Assembly: GCA_029298735.1 (NCBI GenBank)
Contig: JANSLP010000141.1
Span: 1 to 64,000, forward strand
DNA length: 64,000 nt
Source: Ophiostoma sp. CBS 140.51
Taxonomy: Eukaryota > Ascomycota > Sordariomycetes > Ophiostomatales > Ophiostomataceae
Direction: 5' to 3'
The notes under the pieces were generated by a model. It searched no databases. It saw only the letters and a program-made list of their open reading frames with translations, and had not been told where the DNA came from. A program made the translations under genes and the position numbers. Shown piece by piece: positions 55,795-64,000 of this stretch (positions within the stretch are counted from its first letter, which is position 1; every line of letters begins with the position of its first letter).

Positions 55795-55848
55795 TTCATG
55801 CTTTTGGCGATGCTTTTGGCCATGCTTTTGGCGATGCTTTTGAAAGAC
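55795..55848 (+). repeat. Subterminal 12-bp tandem repeats in the MULE
   Basis: Four tandem units alternating CATGCTTTTGGC and GATGCTTTTGGC (the last ending in GAA), just inside the right inverted repeat. A degenerate relative occurs inside the left end (55132-55170, reverse complement). Such subterminal arrays often bind the transposase. Confidence 0.75.
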
Positions 55849-55875
55849 ATTCAGGGGCTCGAACGTGGCCAAAAT

Positions 55876-55985
55876 GCTTACATAACGAGACTTGATTTAC
55901 ACGGGCTTGTGGACCAATCAGAGGCCGCATACAAATTACATAATATTTGCTTAGGCACACGGGACCCGCGTGTCTATTGGGAGCC
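55876..55985 (-). repeat. Right terminal inverted repeat of the MULE
   Basis: 110 bases, partner of 55022-55131. The two mismatches fall in the outer 30 bases (GGCACACGG against GGCGCACGG, and CCCGCGTG against CCCGTGTG). Both are transitions. Confidence 0.92.
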
Positions 55986-55994
55986 CAAAAAGTT
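55986..55994 (+). repeat. Right 9-bp target site duplication of the MULE
   Basis: CAAAAAGTT, identical to 55013-55021. Confidence 0.9.
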
Positions 55995-58400
55995 GACTAG
56001 ATTAAGTAATAGTAGCCAGTCCCAGACAGGCCTAGCCAGAGGTTACAAGCGCACGGCAGTGCTTCTAGGTGGGCAAAGCGGCTTTGTTAGTGTAAAGTTA
56101 AAGGAAGTATGGCCGGCAGTGACTGAGCTCCGGACGTCCCGTTCTCCGAGGCGAGCTCCGTGTTATTCACCCCGTCTTTTGAACCTCGACTTGTACTTTC
56201 GATGATGAGGAAGCGGAAAGAAAAGGCGCAAGGACTTAATTTGTAGACAAAATATTAGGTTCAGGTCTCCAGGGAAGTCATATGGCCTTGCTTTCTGTAT
56301 CAGAGATTGGTGACAACGTAAAAGGCGAAACCGATGAGAAAGGTGTTCAAAGAGAAAGAAGAGAAATCTGGGGAAAACAGGAGAGAAAATCAGACAGAGA
56401 AAAAGAAAAGGAGCCAGGAAAGAGGATATACCTCGACACGCAGTCTCTTAAAGGCCAATACAAATAATAAAAGGCGTCAAGTCTTGTAACTAGCGATGGC
56501 GGTTGCGTGCTTCTGTCGACGCGGTGAAAAGGGGGCAGAAAACACAAAAGCAAAGACAACAACTCGAAGCGAGACATCAACAGCAAACAAAAAAAAAAAG
56601 GTGACTCGTAACGCTCAGACAGTGACAACTGAAGCAGTGCGAGGCAGAAGGCAGATGTGCCGCCTTTGTCTGGCCCCCACTGAACAAAACGCCTCTCAGA
56701 CGCCACAAGGAGCCAAAGCAATTTCCAATGGCTGGTACGCCCAGGTACGAGAACGCCATATTTCCACTCATCATGCAAGTTGTAGGGAGCGCCAACAACG
56801 ACAACAAAAGACGCCAGGATGGATCAGTACGCCGTACGCCAGGCACCGAAAAATCGTGTCTTGCAGGAGAGTGCTGTGAATGAAAATGAACCACTCCTTC
56901 TGTTGTGATCCATACCTCTCCGCGTATCCTGTGTATGGACTTCGCTCGTCAGCCCTGGCGGTATTGCGAGGGGAGCTTTTGTGCTCCCATGTGTATCTGT
57001 GGGACGCGTCGTGCCATGTTTGATGAGATGGATGGGACCTCATTCCGGGATGAGATGGCTTTTATTTATTTTCTGCCCTGGGCGGCAAGATAAGAGGTTT
57101 GCACTCACACAACATCGGGAGTACAAAACGTGCTCAACGATGGCCGTTGGAGATGTATGACGAGCCATGTGGTCACCAACGGTTTTTTTTCCTTACATCA
57201 AGTGAAGCTACCTAGTAAAAACATCGTCAAACATTAACACGCTTCTTCGCCACGCTATCCTCGCTCACATTTCCCTTTGCCTAACCCTTTCTTCGTTTCG
57301 CTTCTTTTGCGTTCTCTAGAAACTAGTTCTGCCCAAGCTTACCAGTAACTAAATCCCAAAACATGGCGGTGGCTTGCTGGCGTTCTCCTTCGTTTACCCT
57401 TCCCTTTCCCATCTTTCACATTCTCTCTTGCTTTTCTGTGGCTTTTTATTCCTCTCTTATTGTGCTTTTAGTCCATCTTCAGTCGTGAGAGACATCTACC
57501 GTCTACTTCTTTCCTTTTGGCCTCCTTTTTCTAATATTGGTGGCGTCGGGGTTGTCAACGAGGCGCAGGGCTCGCCGTTTCGCTACGCACAAAGTTCACG
57601 CAGGAAAGGGACGATGGATTCTCAGCTTTCGCGGGAAGACAAGTCAAAAGTTGAAGGGAACGCACAGTGGAAAACAACCCCTGTATTTATTGGTGCCCCC
57701 TTTTGCTTTTTGCTTTTTCTAGCGGGTTGGCCTCGTCCCAATTGGGCTTGCAATTCGAGGTTGCCAACAGCACCACAAACGGTCAGCCTCGCTGCCGACA
57801 ACACCACGGCAAACCACACATTCACCATAGAATCCTCCTTGTCGACAGTCGTCGCCAAGGTCCGTCCAGCCCAACTGCGACTTTGTGGCTTGCAGAGTGC
57901 CCCCTACGAGGTATATTTTTTATTTTATCTCTAGTTTTGATGTGCTTCTCGCTCCCTCTGCAAGCCTCTTTGCTGCAGTGCAAATTAGACATCACGAAGA
58001 AATCCTTCTGCCCCCGACGCCACGCAGGATGAAGACCAGACGAAGAAAAAGACGTGCGGCAAACGACTCATTCCTAATGGGGGCTGCAAGTCGAGTTCTC
58101 TTTACCTATTTTGATTTTTTATGTCACTCTAGACAGCCGTCACGTCAACCTTGGAAGGCAGACGGGGACCTGTCCGAGCACCATGTAAGGCACCCGTACC
58201 TCGTAGACCTACCGACATATGAAAAGAAAATATATAAACGTGGTCGAGGACTGTCGTATTTTTGTCTGCTGTTTCTCCTTTCTTCAGCACGCACACAAGA
58301 CTCTTCAGTCCATTCACTCGTTTCAGTCACTCTTTGTATCATCACCAACTTATCCAACTTCAACCACTCTCTTTACAACCTCCTCCCACCCAACCTCAAA
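55995..58400. other. 2.4 kb region upstream of the Ser/Ala-rich gene
   Basis: No gene can be assigned. Between about 57720 and 58110 several short frames look more protein-like than chance. One has ADNTTANHTFTIESSLST, another DATQDEDQTKKKTCGKRLIP followed by NGGCK. They are separated by possible introns such as the GT..CTAG stretch at 57911-57934. I could not build a consistent model. This may be an unrecognised spliced gene, a pseudogene, or the leader of the next gene. Confidence 0.35.
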
Positions 58401-59132
58401 ATGAAATTCACTCAGTACGCTGCCATTGGCCTCATGTGGTCCGGCACCGCTTACGCGTCCGTCTGCAAGCCCTCCATCCTATCTAGCCTGTCTTCGGCTG
58501 CCTCGGCCTCTGCCAGCGCCTCCAGCGCTCTGAGCTCGGCTGCTTCTGTGGCCTCATCGGTCTCGTCGGTTCAGTCCTCGCTGGCGTCGGTGCAATCGTC
58601 GCTCGCTTCGGCATCGTCGTCTCTGGAGTTGATTATTTCGGCTTCGGCGTCGGCCGCCTCCCTGTCGTCGGTCTCGCTGTCGTCCCTCTCCTCGGTCCCC
58701 GCCTCTGTCTCGGCCGTCCCCTCGTCCGCTTCGTCTTCGTCCGTCCCGGCTTCGGTGTCTGCTGTCCCGTCGTCTGCTTCGTCTGCCTCCGTTTCTGCCT
58801 CCGTTTCTGCCTCCGTTTCTGCCTCCGTCTCAGCCTCCGCCTCGGTTTCTGCCTTGGCCTCGGCCTCGTCGTCTGCCCCGGTTGACTCGTCTGCTCCCAG
58901 CGTCTCTGCTCCCTCGGCTGCCTCCGTCTCGTCCGCTAGTGCTTCGTCCGTCAGCGCCTCGTCTGCCTCTTCCGCCAGCGTTGTCAGCGCCTCCTCGGCT
59001 TCATCTGCTTCATCGGCCAGCGCTGCCAGCGCTTCGTCGGCCTCGAGCGCCTCTTCTGCTTCGAGCGCTTCCTCGGCTTCCTCCGCCTCTTCAGCTTCCA
59101 GCGCCCCGTCGGCCGTCTCTGCTTCCTTCTAA
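58401..59132 (+). CDS. Secreted Ser/Ala-repeat protein
   Basis: 243 aa, no intron, ATG in good context (AAAATG). A signal peptide is seen (MKFTQYAAIGLMWSGTAYA), followed by a short start of the mature chain with one Cys (SVCKPSILSS). All the rest is Ser and Ala with some Val and Pro. It contains an exact duplicate of SVPASVSAVPSSASS, a SASV run from a 12-base DNA repeat (GCCTCCGTTTCT, about 58785-58832), and a long Ser-Ser-Ala tract at the end (near 58990-59110). No GPI-type hydrophobic tail is visible. It would be expected to be heavily O-mannosylated, like mucin-type cell wall or extracellular proteins. Function is unknown. Reading-frame length in such repeats often varies between strains. 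Confidence 0.7.
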   Translation: MKFTQYAAIGLMWSGTAYASVCKPSILSSLSSAASASASASSALSSAASVASSVSSVQSSLASVQSSLASASSSLELIISASASAASLSSVSLSSLSSVPASVSAVPSSASSSSVPASVSAVPSSASSASVSASVSASVSASVSASASVSALASASSSAPVDSSAPSVSAPSAASVSSASASSVSASSASSASVVSASSASSASSASAASASSASSASSASSASSASSASSASSAPSAVSASF

Positions 59133-59680
59133 GCGGACAACCTTTGAAAAAAACAATCACTTTTACCACTCGACTGCCCTCCTTCTCTCGAGACACGACA
59201 TAGGCCGGTCGAAACATACCCTTCCTATGGTCCTCGGAGCTTGTTAAACATGGAGAAGCACGGGAAGTGTAAACTGGTTGGCTGCCACCTGCTGAGTGAG
59301 GGCCATGCTTTCTTTTGATTTGATTTTCTTTTGTACTGGAGGGTGGTGGGTTTATTCTCTATAATACTATACAATGGCAGTCTTGTTATACGGAAGACCG
59401 CCTGCTTAGAGCTTATTGATGTTTTGGTTCTCGGTCTTGTTTTGCTCTGTTGCTTTTCTTATACATTTTACACGTCTTCTGTATCACAACCTCAATCTAT
59501 CTTACAAGACGTCTCATTCTTTATACTTCTTCAAACCCTCTTTTACAATTACTTTTTATTCGTGCTTGACATATGGTCTCTTCGTTCTAGTGTCATGAGT
59601 TACATATAGAAGGATGGAGAATAGATGATTTATGATCAAGAGTATATTATGATTACATAAGAGAAATGGATGTACCTTAT
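59133..59680. other. Convergent 3' region
   Basis: About 550 T-rich bases between the Ser/Ala-rich gene and the MFS gene. No gene is seen. Confidence 0.5.
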
Positions 59681-61531
59681 TTACAGCATATACCGAAACG
59701 GCGCCTCTTGTTCAGTAAGGGCTTGCCGCCGCCGCTTCTTCTGTCGTGACTGGCCGACCAGCCCTTCTTCTTCATCGTGCCCCCCCTCTTCCTCGTCGTC
59801 TTCCTCTCCTCCCTCCTGTTCGTCCTGCTCCTCTTCTGTGGCCCGCTGCTTTGACTCGGCTGCATTCAGCACTGCATTCCGCCGCCGCAGCACAATTGTC
59901 AAAACAACAGCCAGCACGGCCACACCCAGCATCGCTGCCGCCATAGTACGCATTCCCCGCAAGAAGAGCGGCGCATCCGTGTTGGGGTACAACCGGGTGC
60001 CCAGAAGGGGACCGCACTGGCCAACGACCTGGAACAGGGCGAAAGCACCGCCCTGCCGGCGCTCGCCGCGCTGGTTGTTCAAGTTCCACGCAATCAAAAG
60101 AACGACGACATTGAAGAAGCCAATAGCAGCCGGGTAGACGGCGAGGTACCGCAGGATGCTGGTGCGTCCCAAGCTCTTGGACTCGCCCAGAGATAAGACG
60201 CCGTAGCCGGCAGCCGACGCCAGGGCATGGGCAATCAGGAGTGGCGAACGCTTCTTCATGCGGTCAGAGACGTGGGCAGTAGCAAGCACAATAAAGAATG
60301 CGGCGAGGTACGGCGGTGCGGCCAGTGCTTGGGCAGACACGGCATCGTGGCCCATGGCCGTTAAAATAGTGGGCAAAAATACGGGCAGCGAGCTGTAGGC
60401 CATGTTGGTGAGGAAGAACATGCTGGCGGTGATCCACGCGGTGGGGTCGACGAGCACGCCGAGGATGCCGTTACTCGAGGTAGTTGAGGATGGCTTGGAC
60501 TGCCCCTCCAGCCGTGCCCGTGCCAACTTCTTCTCCCGCCGTGTTAGGTAGTGCGCCTTATCCGGTGCATCGGGGATCACACGCCATGCAACGGCGGCCA
60601 CGACCACCGAGGGGAAACCCTCGACCAAAAACAGCAGCCGCCATGCTGCAATGGGGCTCGCCACATGACGGCCCAAAGCCATAATGGCCCACGCCAGTGA
60701 TGCAGCAAACGTCGTCGCCAACGGTGCTGCCGCAATAAACATGGCCGTCCGCAGGGCCAGCTCGTCCCGCTTGAAGAATTGGGCGAGGTACAGCGGGATA
60801 CCTGCGAAACCGGCTTCACCGATCCCCAGCAGCACACGCATCGCCACGAGCCACGGGTACGACCCGGCGACGGCCTGTAGCGCGGCAGCCAAACCCCAAC
60901 CGGCAACGAGGCAAGCAACGTAGGCGTGTGCGGGGATGTAGCCCCACAGCAAGGCCATCCACTCAAAGGAGATGTAGGTGACGTAAAAGGCCGACAGCGC
61001 CCACTCGTACCAGTCGTCGCGGGGCGGTGTGGTCTGCAGATCGGCGTCCATGCCGGCAACGCGTGCGTTTCCGATATTGCTTCTGTCCAAGAAGCTCAGC
61101 ATGTACAAAAATGCGACAAAGAGGACGAGTCGGCGGTCAAATTTGTGCACGACAGCGCGTTCCTCGTCGACCGAATAGGGCCAGCGGCGGTTGGCCACGG
61201 GTGATGGTGATCTGGTAGAGTCGGAGAAGACGGACAGCGCAGAAGAGGACGCCGAAGAAGAAGAGCGGCGCCGACTAGATCGGCCTGGCGTGCCATCAAG
61301 TTGCTGCATCTCAATGTCTTCGCCGCCCTTTTTCAGGTCATCGCCATCACCGCCGCTGCTGCTGCTACTTTGCGGTGTCAGTAGCCGTGCCGACGGCAGG
61401 TCGTCTGATGTTTCGGTACCCGCGCCGCTGCCGTCGTTCGGCCCGAGCGCCAGAGATGCGGGTGCGGCCGCGCGGCTCGAAGACCCCGAAGCACCGCCCG
61501 GGCCAGTGCCAAGAAGACCGGACCGAGCCAT
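59681..61531 (-). CDS. MFS transporter, anion:cation symporter (DAL5/TNA1-like) family
   Basis: 616 aa, no intron. Twelve hydrophobic helices typical of the major facilitator superfamily. The first contains VLFVAFLYMLSFLDRSNIGN, the signature of the allantoate/nicotinate permease group, followed by NARVAGMDADLQ. Later parts include RVLLGIGEAGFAGIPLYLAQ, the conserved MFS stretch before helix 5, and WRLLFLVEGFPSVVVAAVAW. The 140-residue N-terminus is Ser-rich and disordered. The C-terminal tail is strongly acidic (QDEQEGGEEDDEEEGG). The family imports carboxylates, vitamins or purine-breakdown products with protons, and the substrate here cannot be read from sequence. The start MARSGLLGTGPGG is the first ATG. 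Confidence 0.85.
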   Translation of the reverse strand: MARSGLLGTGPGGASGSSSRAAAPASLALGPNDGSGAGTETSDDLPSARLLTPQSSSSSGGDGDDLKKGGEDIEMQQLDGTPGRSSRRRSSSSASSSALSVFSDSTRSPSPVANRRWPYSVDEERAVVHKFDRRLVLFVAFLYMLSFLDRSNIGNARVAGMDADLQTTPPRDDWYEWALSAFYVTYISFEWMALLWGYIPAHAYVACLVAGWGLAAALQAVAGSYPWLVAMRVLLGIGEAGFAGIPLYLAQFFKRDELALRTAMFIAAAPLATTFAASLAWAIMALGRHVASPIAAWRLLFLVEGFPSVVVAAVAWRVIPDAPDKAHYLTRREKKLARARLEGQSKPSSTTSSNGILGVLVDPTAWITASMFFLTNMAYSSLPVFLPTILTAMGHDAVSAQALAAPPYLAAFFIVLATAHVSDRMKKRSPLLIAHALASAAGYGVLSLGESKSLGRTSILRYLAVYPAAIGFFNVVVLLIAWNLNNQRGERRQGGAFALFQVVGQCGPLLGTRLYPNTDAPLFLRGMRTMAAAMLGVAVLAVVLTIVLRRRNAVLNAAESKQRATEEEQDEQEGGEEDDEEEGGHDEEEGLVGQSRQKKRRRQALTEQEAPFRYML

Positions 61532-63475
61532 GACGAGTCGCGTGGCGAATCAATCCGACTTTTGTTAAAGTGAACGTCGCAACCGTATCGTGTCGTCTCG
61601 CGTGCTGCAGCCAAGAGCGACTTCACTAGCCCAGGCACGAAAACGCAAAAAAGAGTGGCGCCTAGGCGCGTATGTGCCCCGGATGCGAAGCCGGACTGAG
61701 CTTAAAACTTTTGTGGCGAAGTGCTTCTTCTCCTTGCCAGAAAAGGTCTCAGTCCATGGCACAACTGTGACAGGAGCGTAGAGGGGAAAGAGGAGAGAAT
61801 GAATGAGGGGCGTGGAAAATGCGATGACGGACAATGGCCGTTGTTCGGCAAGGGGAAGCGAGAAGGAAGGAGCGACGAGCACAAGGAGGAACTTGGAAGA
61901 AAAGCGGGAAGGAGCGAAAGACGCAAAAGACATGACGAATAGGATGAGTGCTCCAGCATGAGCGCTGTAATGGCCTGTAATGCGCTGTATTTGCCTCGTA
62001 ACTTCCCCGTGTGGGGAGTAGCGCCAGCGCATTGCCGAGTCACATTCATGCAGCTCCAAGCGGGAAAGGGCGAGAAAAGAGGGGAACTAGCGTCCGCTGG
62101 CAGCCACAGCGGAACTTCCAAAGTTACACCTCGCTCGATTCGACACCAAGACATTGTCTCGAGTCACCGACGACCAACGATTCACAAAATCACAGCCCGC
62201 AGTGTAACAAACAACAAAGACATATTTGCAGTCCGCCGAGGACACTTGCACAGAAACCCGCCAAAGAAGCGAGAGACCCTATATATCTAAATTAGAGAAG
62301 GATAAGGGAAAATATACAAGAGACTGTCTCAATACGCCAGAGTCACAGCCGAAGGCGAAGGGGAAGAAGAGGACATACATTGACAACAGAGTAAACATAG
62401 AATACAAGCAAAGCACGAATAGAACACAATGGGAATTTTGGTTTCACCTGCCCGTTGCCTCTCCGCTGTGCAGTTCACTGCGTTGGATGCGTTTTCCGGG
62501 GAAATTTTTGAATTTGAAAAGATTAAGAAAGAGAGAGTTAAGATACACAGGCAGGGAGTACTCCTCTGCCTTTTCTCACCATGTCAGCACATCACCACAC
62601 AACAGCAAAACACACCCCGGTCTTGTCAAGTTAGAAATCAGATAGTAGCAAAAAAATAAAGGTCTCGATGCAGCTATCCGCAACTTCATCATCCCCGGTT
62701 TCTGCTGTCCTCTCAACTCCGTCCTCCACAACAGTGAAAATTGCCATGCACGCTTGGCCCTGTCCAAAAAGAAGAAATATTAAAGTAAATCCAAAAAACG
62801 ACCGTCTCTTTTCCTACTTTTTGTCTCTGCTGTAAGTAATGATTGTCGATAGTGCAGCAAGCAAGAAGAGATGGACAAAAAGATGTAGAAAAAAAGAGGA
62901 ATCTATAAGTTATATAAACAAGTTAAAAAAGGTCAGGCATAACAGCATGGCCGCTGTGATGACGCCTGCCTCTCGTCAAGAATGGTAAATGACATGAAAT
63001 GAAGTAGACACTAGGAAAGTATGACGGCAGTAAATAAAAAAAGATGGGATAAATAGGAAAATAGATAGCTGGGCAGAATCTATCGCTAAACAGATTCGCC
63101 TCTGTATATGATTCGTAGAAAATGGTTTCTTCTCCATGCGGCCGGAAAGATGTGACCATCTCACCCAGCTGTGGATGCAAGGAATAAGAAAGGAGGAGAA
63201 AATCAAGAAATAAAAAAGTTGCAACCGGCCCAAACATAGACCTCCCGAAGGGTATCGAAATATAAAAATGTGGTTTTAAAAGGAAAGCTTGTTGTAGTTT
63301 GCGTTGGTTTTTTTGAAGAAGCGAAGGGTGTAAAAAAGTGTTGTTAGCGGCGAGGGCAAGGCGGCATTTCTGCTCCCGTGCAACCTACAGCGGAGGGTGC
63401 ACGAGACATCACAGACGACGTAGAGATGGGGTGTGTCAAGGAAAGAAACGAGGCAAGTGTAGAAAAACCACCAGT
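61532..63475. other. 1.9 kb intergenic region
   Basis: Upstream of the MFS gene and downstream of the MSB2-like gene. A-rich and purine-rich tracts, no coding frame supported. Confidence 0.5.
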
Positions 63476-64000
63476 CTAGTTCCAGCCCAGGGAGTTCTCT
63501 GCGGCCACGGGAGCCGAGATGAACGCCGTGCGGCCCGAGTTGGTGTTGCTGCGGCCACTGCCGTGGCTGTCACGGCCACCGGCAGCACCACCAGCAACAG
63601 CACCGTAGGTCGACGTGAAGTCACGGCTCAGAAGAGCACCACCCATCAGAGCCGGGCTACCAGTCTGGCGCATCTCCGAGGGGTTCGTCAGAGAGTTGCT
63701 GCGGCGGTGGATGGACTGCTTCTTGCGCTTGTACCGGCGGGCAATGATGAACATGGCACCACCGTAGGCGGCCGAGACAAAGATGGCACCAACGGCAATA
63801 CCGGCCGTCACACCACGCTGCGAGGCAGTCTGGTCGCTGCTGTTGTTGTTGCTGAACAGGTCATTGCCACCAGCAGTCGACGAGGCAGCAGCGCCGCCAG
63901 CCGTGCCAGTGCCAGAGTAATCCAGGGTCGAGCCAAGGAGAATGTCAATGGCCGGGTTGATCTCCTGCGACATGTTGTAGGCCAGCTGATCGGGGTCGTT
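63476..64000 (-). CDS. MSB2-like signalling mucin, C-terminal part (runs off window)
   Basis: The frame is open from the window edge to the stop at 63476, so only the last 174 codons or so are seen. Msb2 is a plasma-membrane mucin that activates the filamentous-growth MAPK pathway and appressorium or surface sensing in fungi. The visible part has a conserved extracellular stretch (NDPDQLAYNMSQEINPAIDI) and a Ser/Ala/Gly linker. A single membrane helix follows (GVTAGIAVGAIFVSAAYGGA, continuing MFII), and a basic cytoplasmic tail (ARRYKRKKQSIHRRS). The tail ends TAFISAPVAAENSLGWN, which I recognise from filamentous-fungal Msb2 tails. The mucin repeats would lie to the right. Confidence 0.78.
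   Translation of the reverse strand, partial: NDPDQLAYNMSQEINPAIDILLGSTLDYSGTGTAGGAAASSTAGGNDLFSNNNSSDQTASQRGVTAGIAVGAIFVSAAYGGAMFIIARRYKRKKQSIHRRSNSLTNPSEMRQTGSPALMGGALLSRDFTSTYGAVAGGAAGGRDSHGSGRSNTNSGRTAFISAPVAAENSLGWN

Larger units (their letters stand above)
55022..55985 (-). mobile_element. Non-autonomous Mutator-like element (MULE), 964 bp
   Basis: A complete small DNA transposon. The two ends are inverted repeats of 110 bases with two mismatches, and the insertion is flanked by an exact 9-bp direct repeat, the duplication size made by Mutator/Hop-type transposases. Inside is only the N-terminal part of a MULE transposase gene on the minus strand, with no catalytic DDE domain. The copy is therefore an internal-deletion derivative that would depend on a full element elsewhere. 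The near-identical ends and perfect duplication point to a fairly recent insertion. It lies in a gene-poor interval and interrupts no recognised gene. Boundaries were set by the shared GGCTCCCAATAGACAC end sequence. Confidence 0.9.

Noticed and set aside
58401..59132. Ser/Ala-rich frame as a non-coding artefact of simple repeats
   Set aside because: Kept as a gene because of the signal peptide, good start context and intact frame, though with moderate confidence.

Overview
The window is nuclear DNA of a filamentous ascomycete, most likely a Sordariomycete. Genes are short to medium, with few small introns (about 50-270 nt, GT..AG). Gene orientation is mixed and there are no operons. The gene set is typical of Pezizomycotina: an AA9 polysaccharide monooxygenase, a GH64 glucanase, an SSU1-type sulfite pump, a fungal-type TOM20 and an Msb2-like signalling mucin tail. 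I cannot name the species from sequence alone.

Layout. 1-10.6 kb is dense housekeeping: CCT6 (chaperonin zeta), a TSR4/PDCD2 40S biogenesis factor, eIF3k, DNA ligase I and an aldose 1-epimerase. After a 3 kb gap, 13.5-20.5 kb holds an SRR1-like protein, a poly-Asn protein, a GH64 glucanase and a small LEA-like mitochondrial protein. 23.2-27.8 kb holds a HAL4/SAT4-type kinase with a Lys/Glu-rich block inside its catalytic domain, and HSP10. 30.5-39.6 kb is more accessory: a secreted AA9 LPMO, a decayed copia-type gag, cysteine dioxygenase, and a divergently transcribed SSU1-like sulfite exporter. 40.2-52.3 kb is again core: TYW1, TOM20, EXO84, the PP2A catalytic subunit and a seven-helix membrane protein. 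52.3-58.4 kb is poor in genes and contains a complete small MULE DNA transposon with 110-bp inverted repeats and a 9-bp target duplication. 58.4-64 kb has a Ser/Ala-repeat secreted protein, an MFS transporter and the 3' end of an MSB2-like gene that runs off the window.

Working together. Most genes are unrelated neighbours. The exception is cysteine dioxygenase plus the sulfite pump. They act in successive parts of cysteine breakdown (cysteine to cysteine sulfinate to sulfite, then export) and share one 3.4 kb intergenic region with no other recognisable gene between them. The two transposon relics are both broken. The stop codons in the MULE relic and one in the gag relic are of the kind that C-to-T mutation produces, which would fit repeat-induced point mutation.

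Limits: introns were placed by reading frame and GT/AG signals only, and family names come from recognising motifs by eye. No alignment or search was run.
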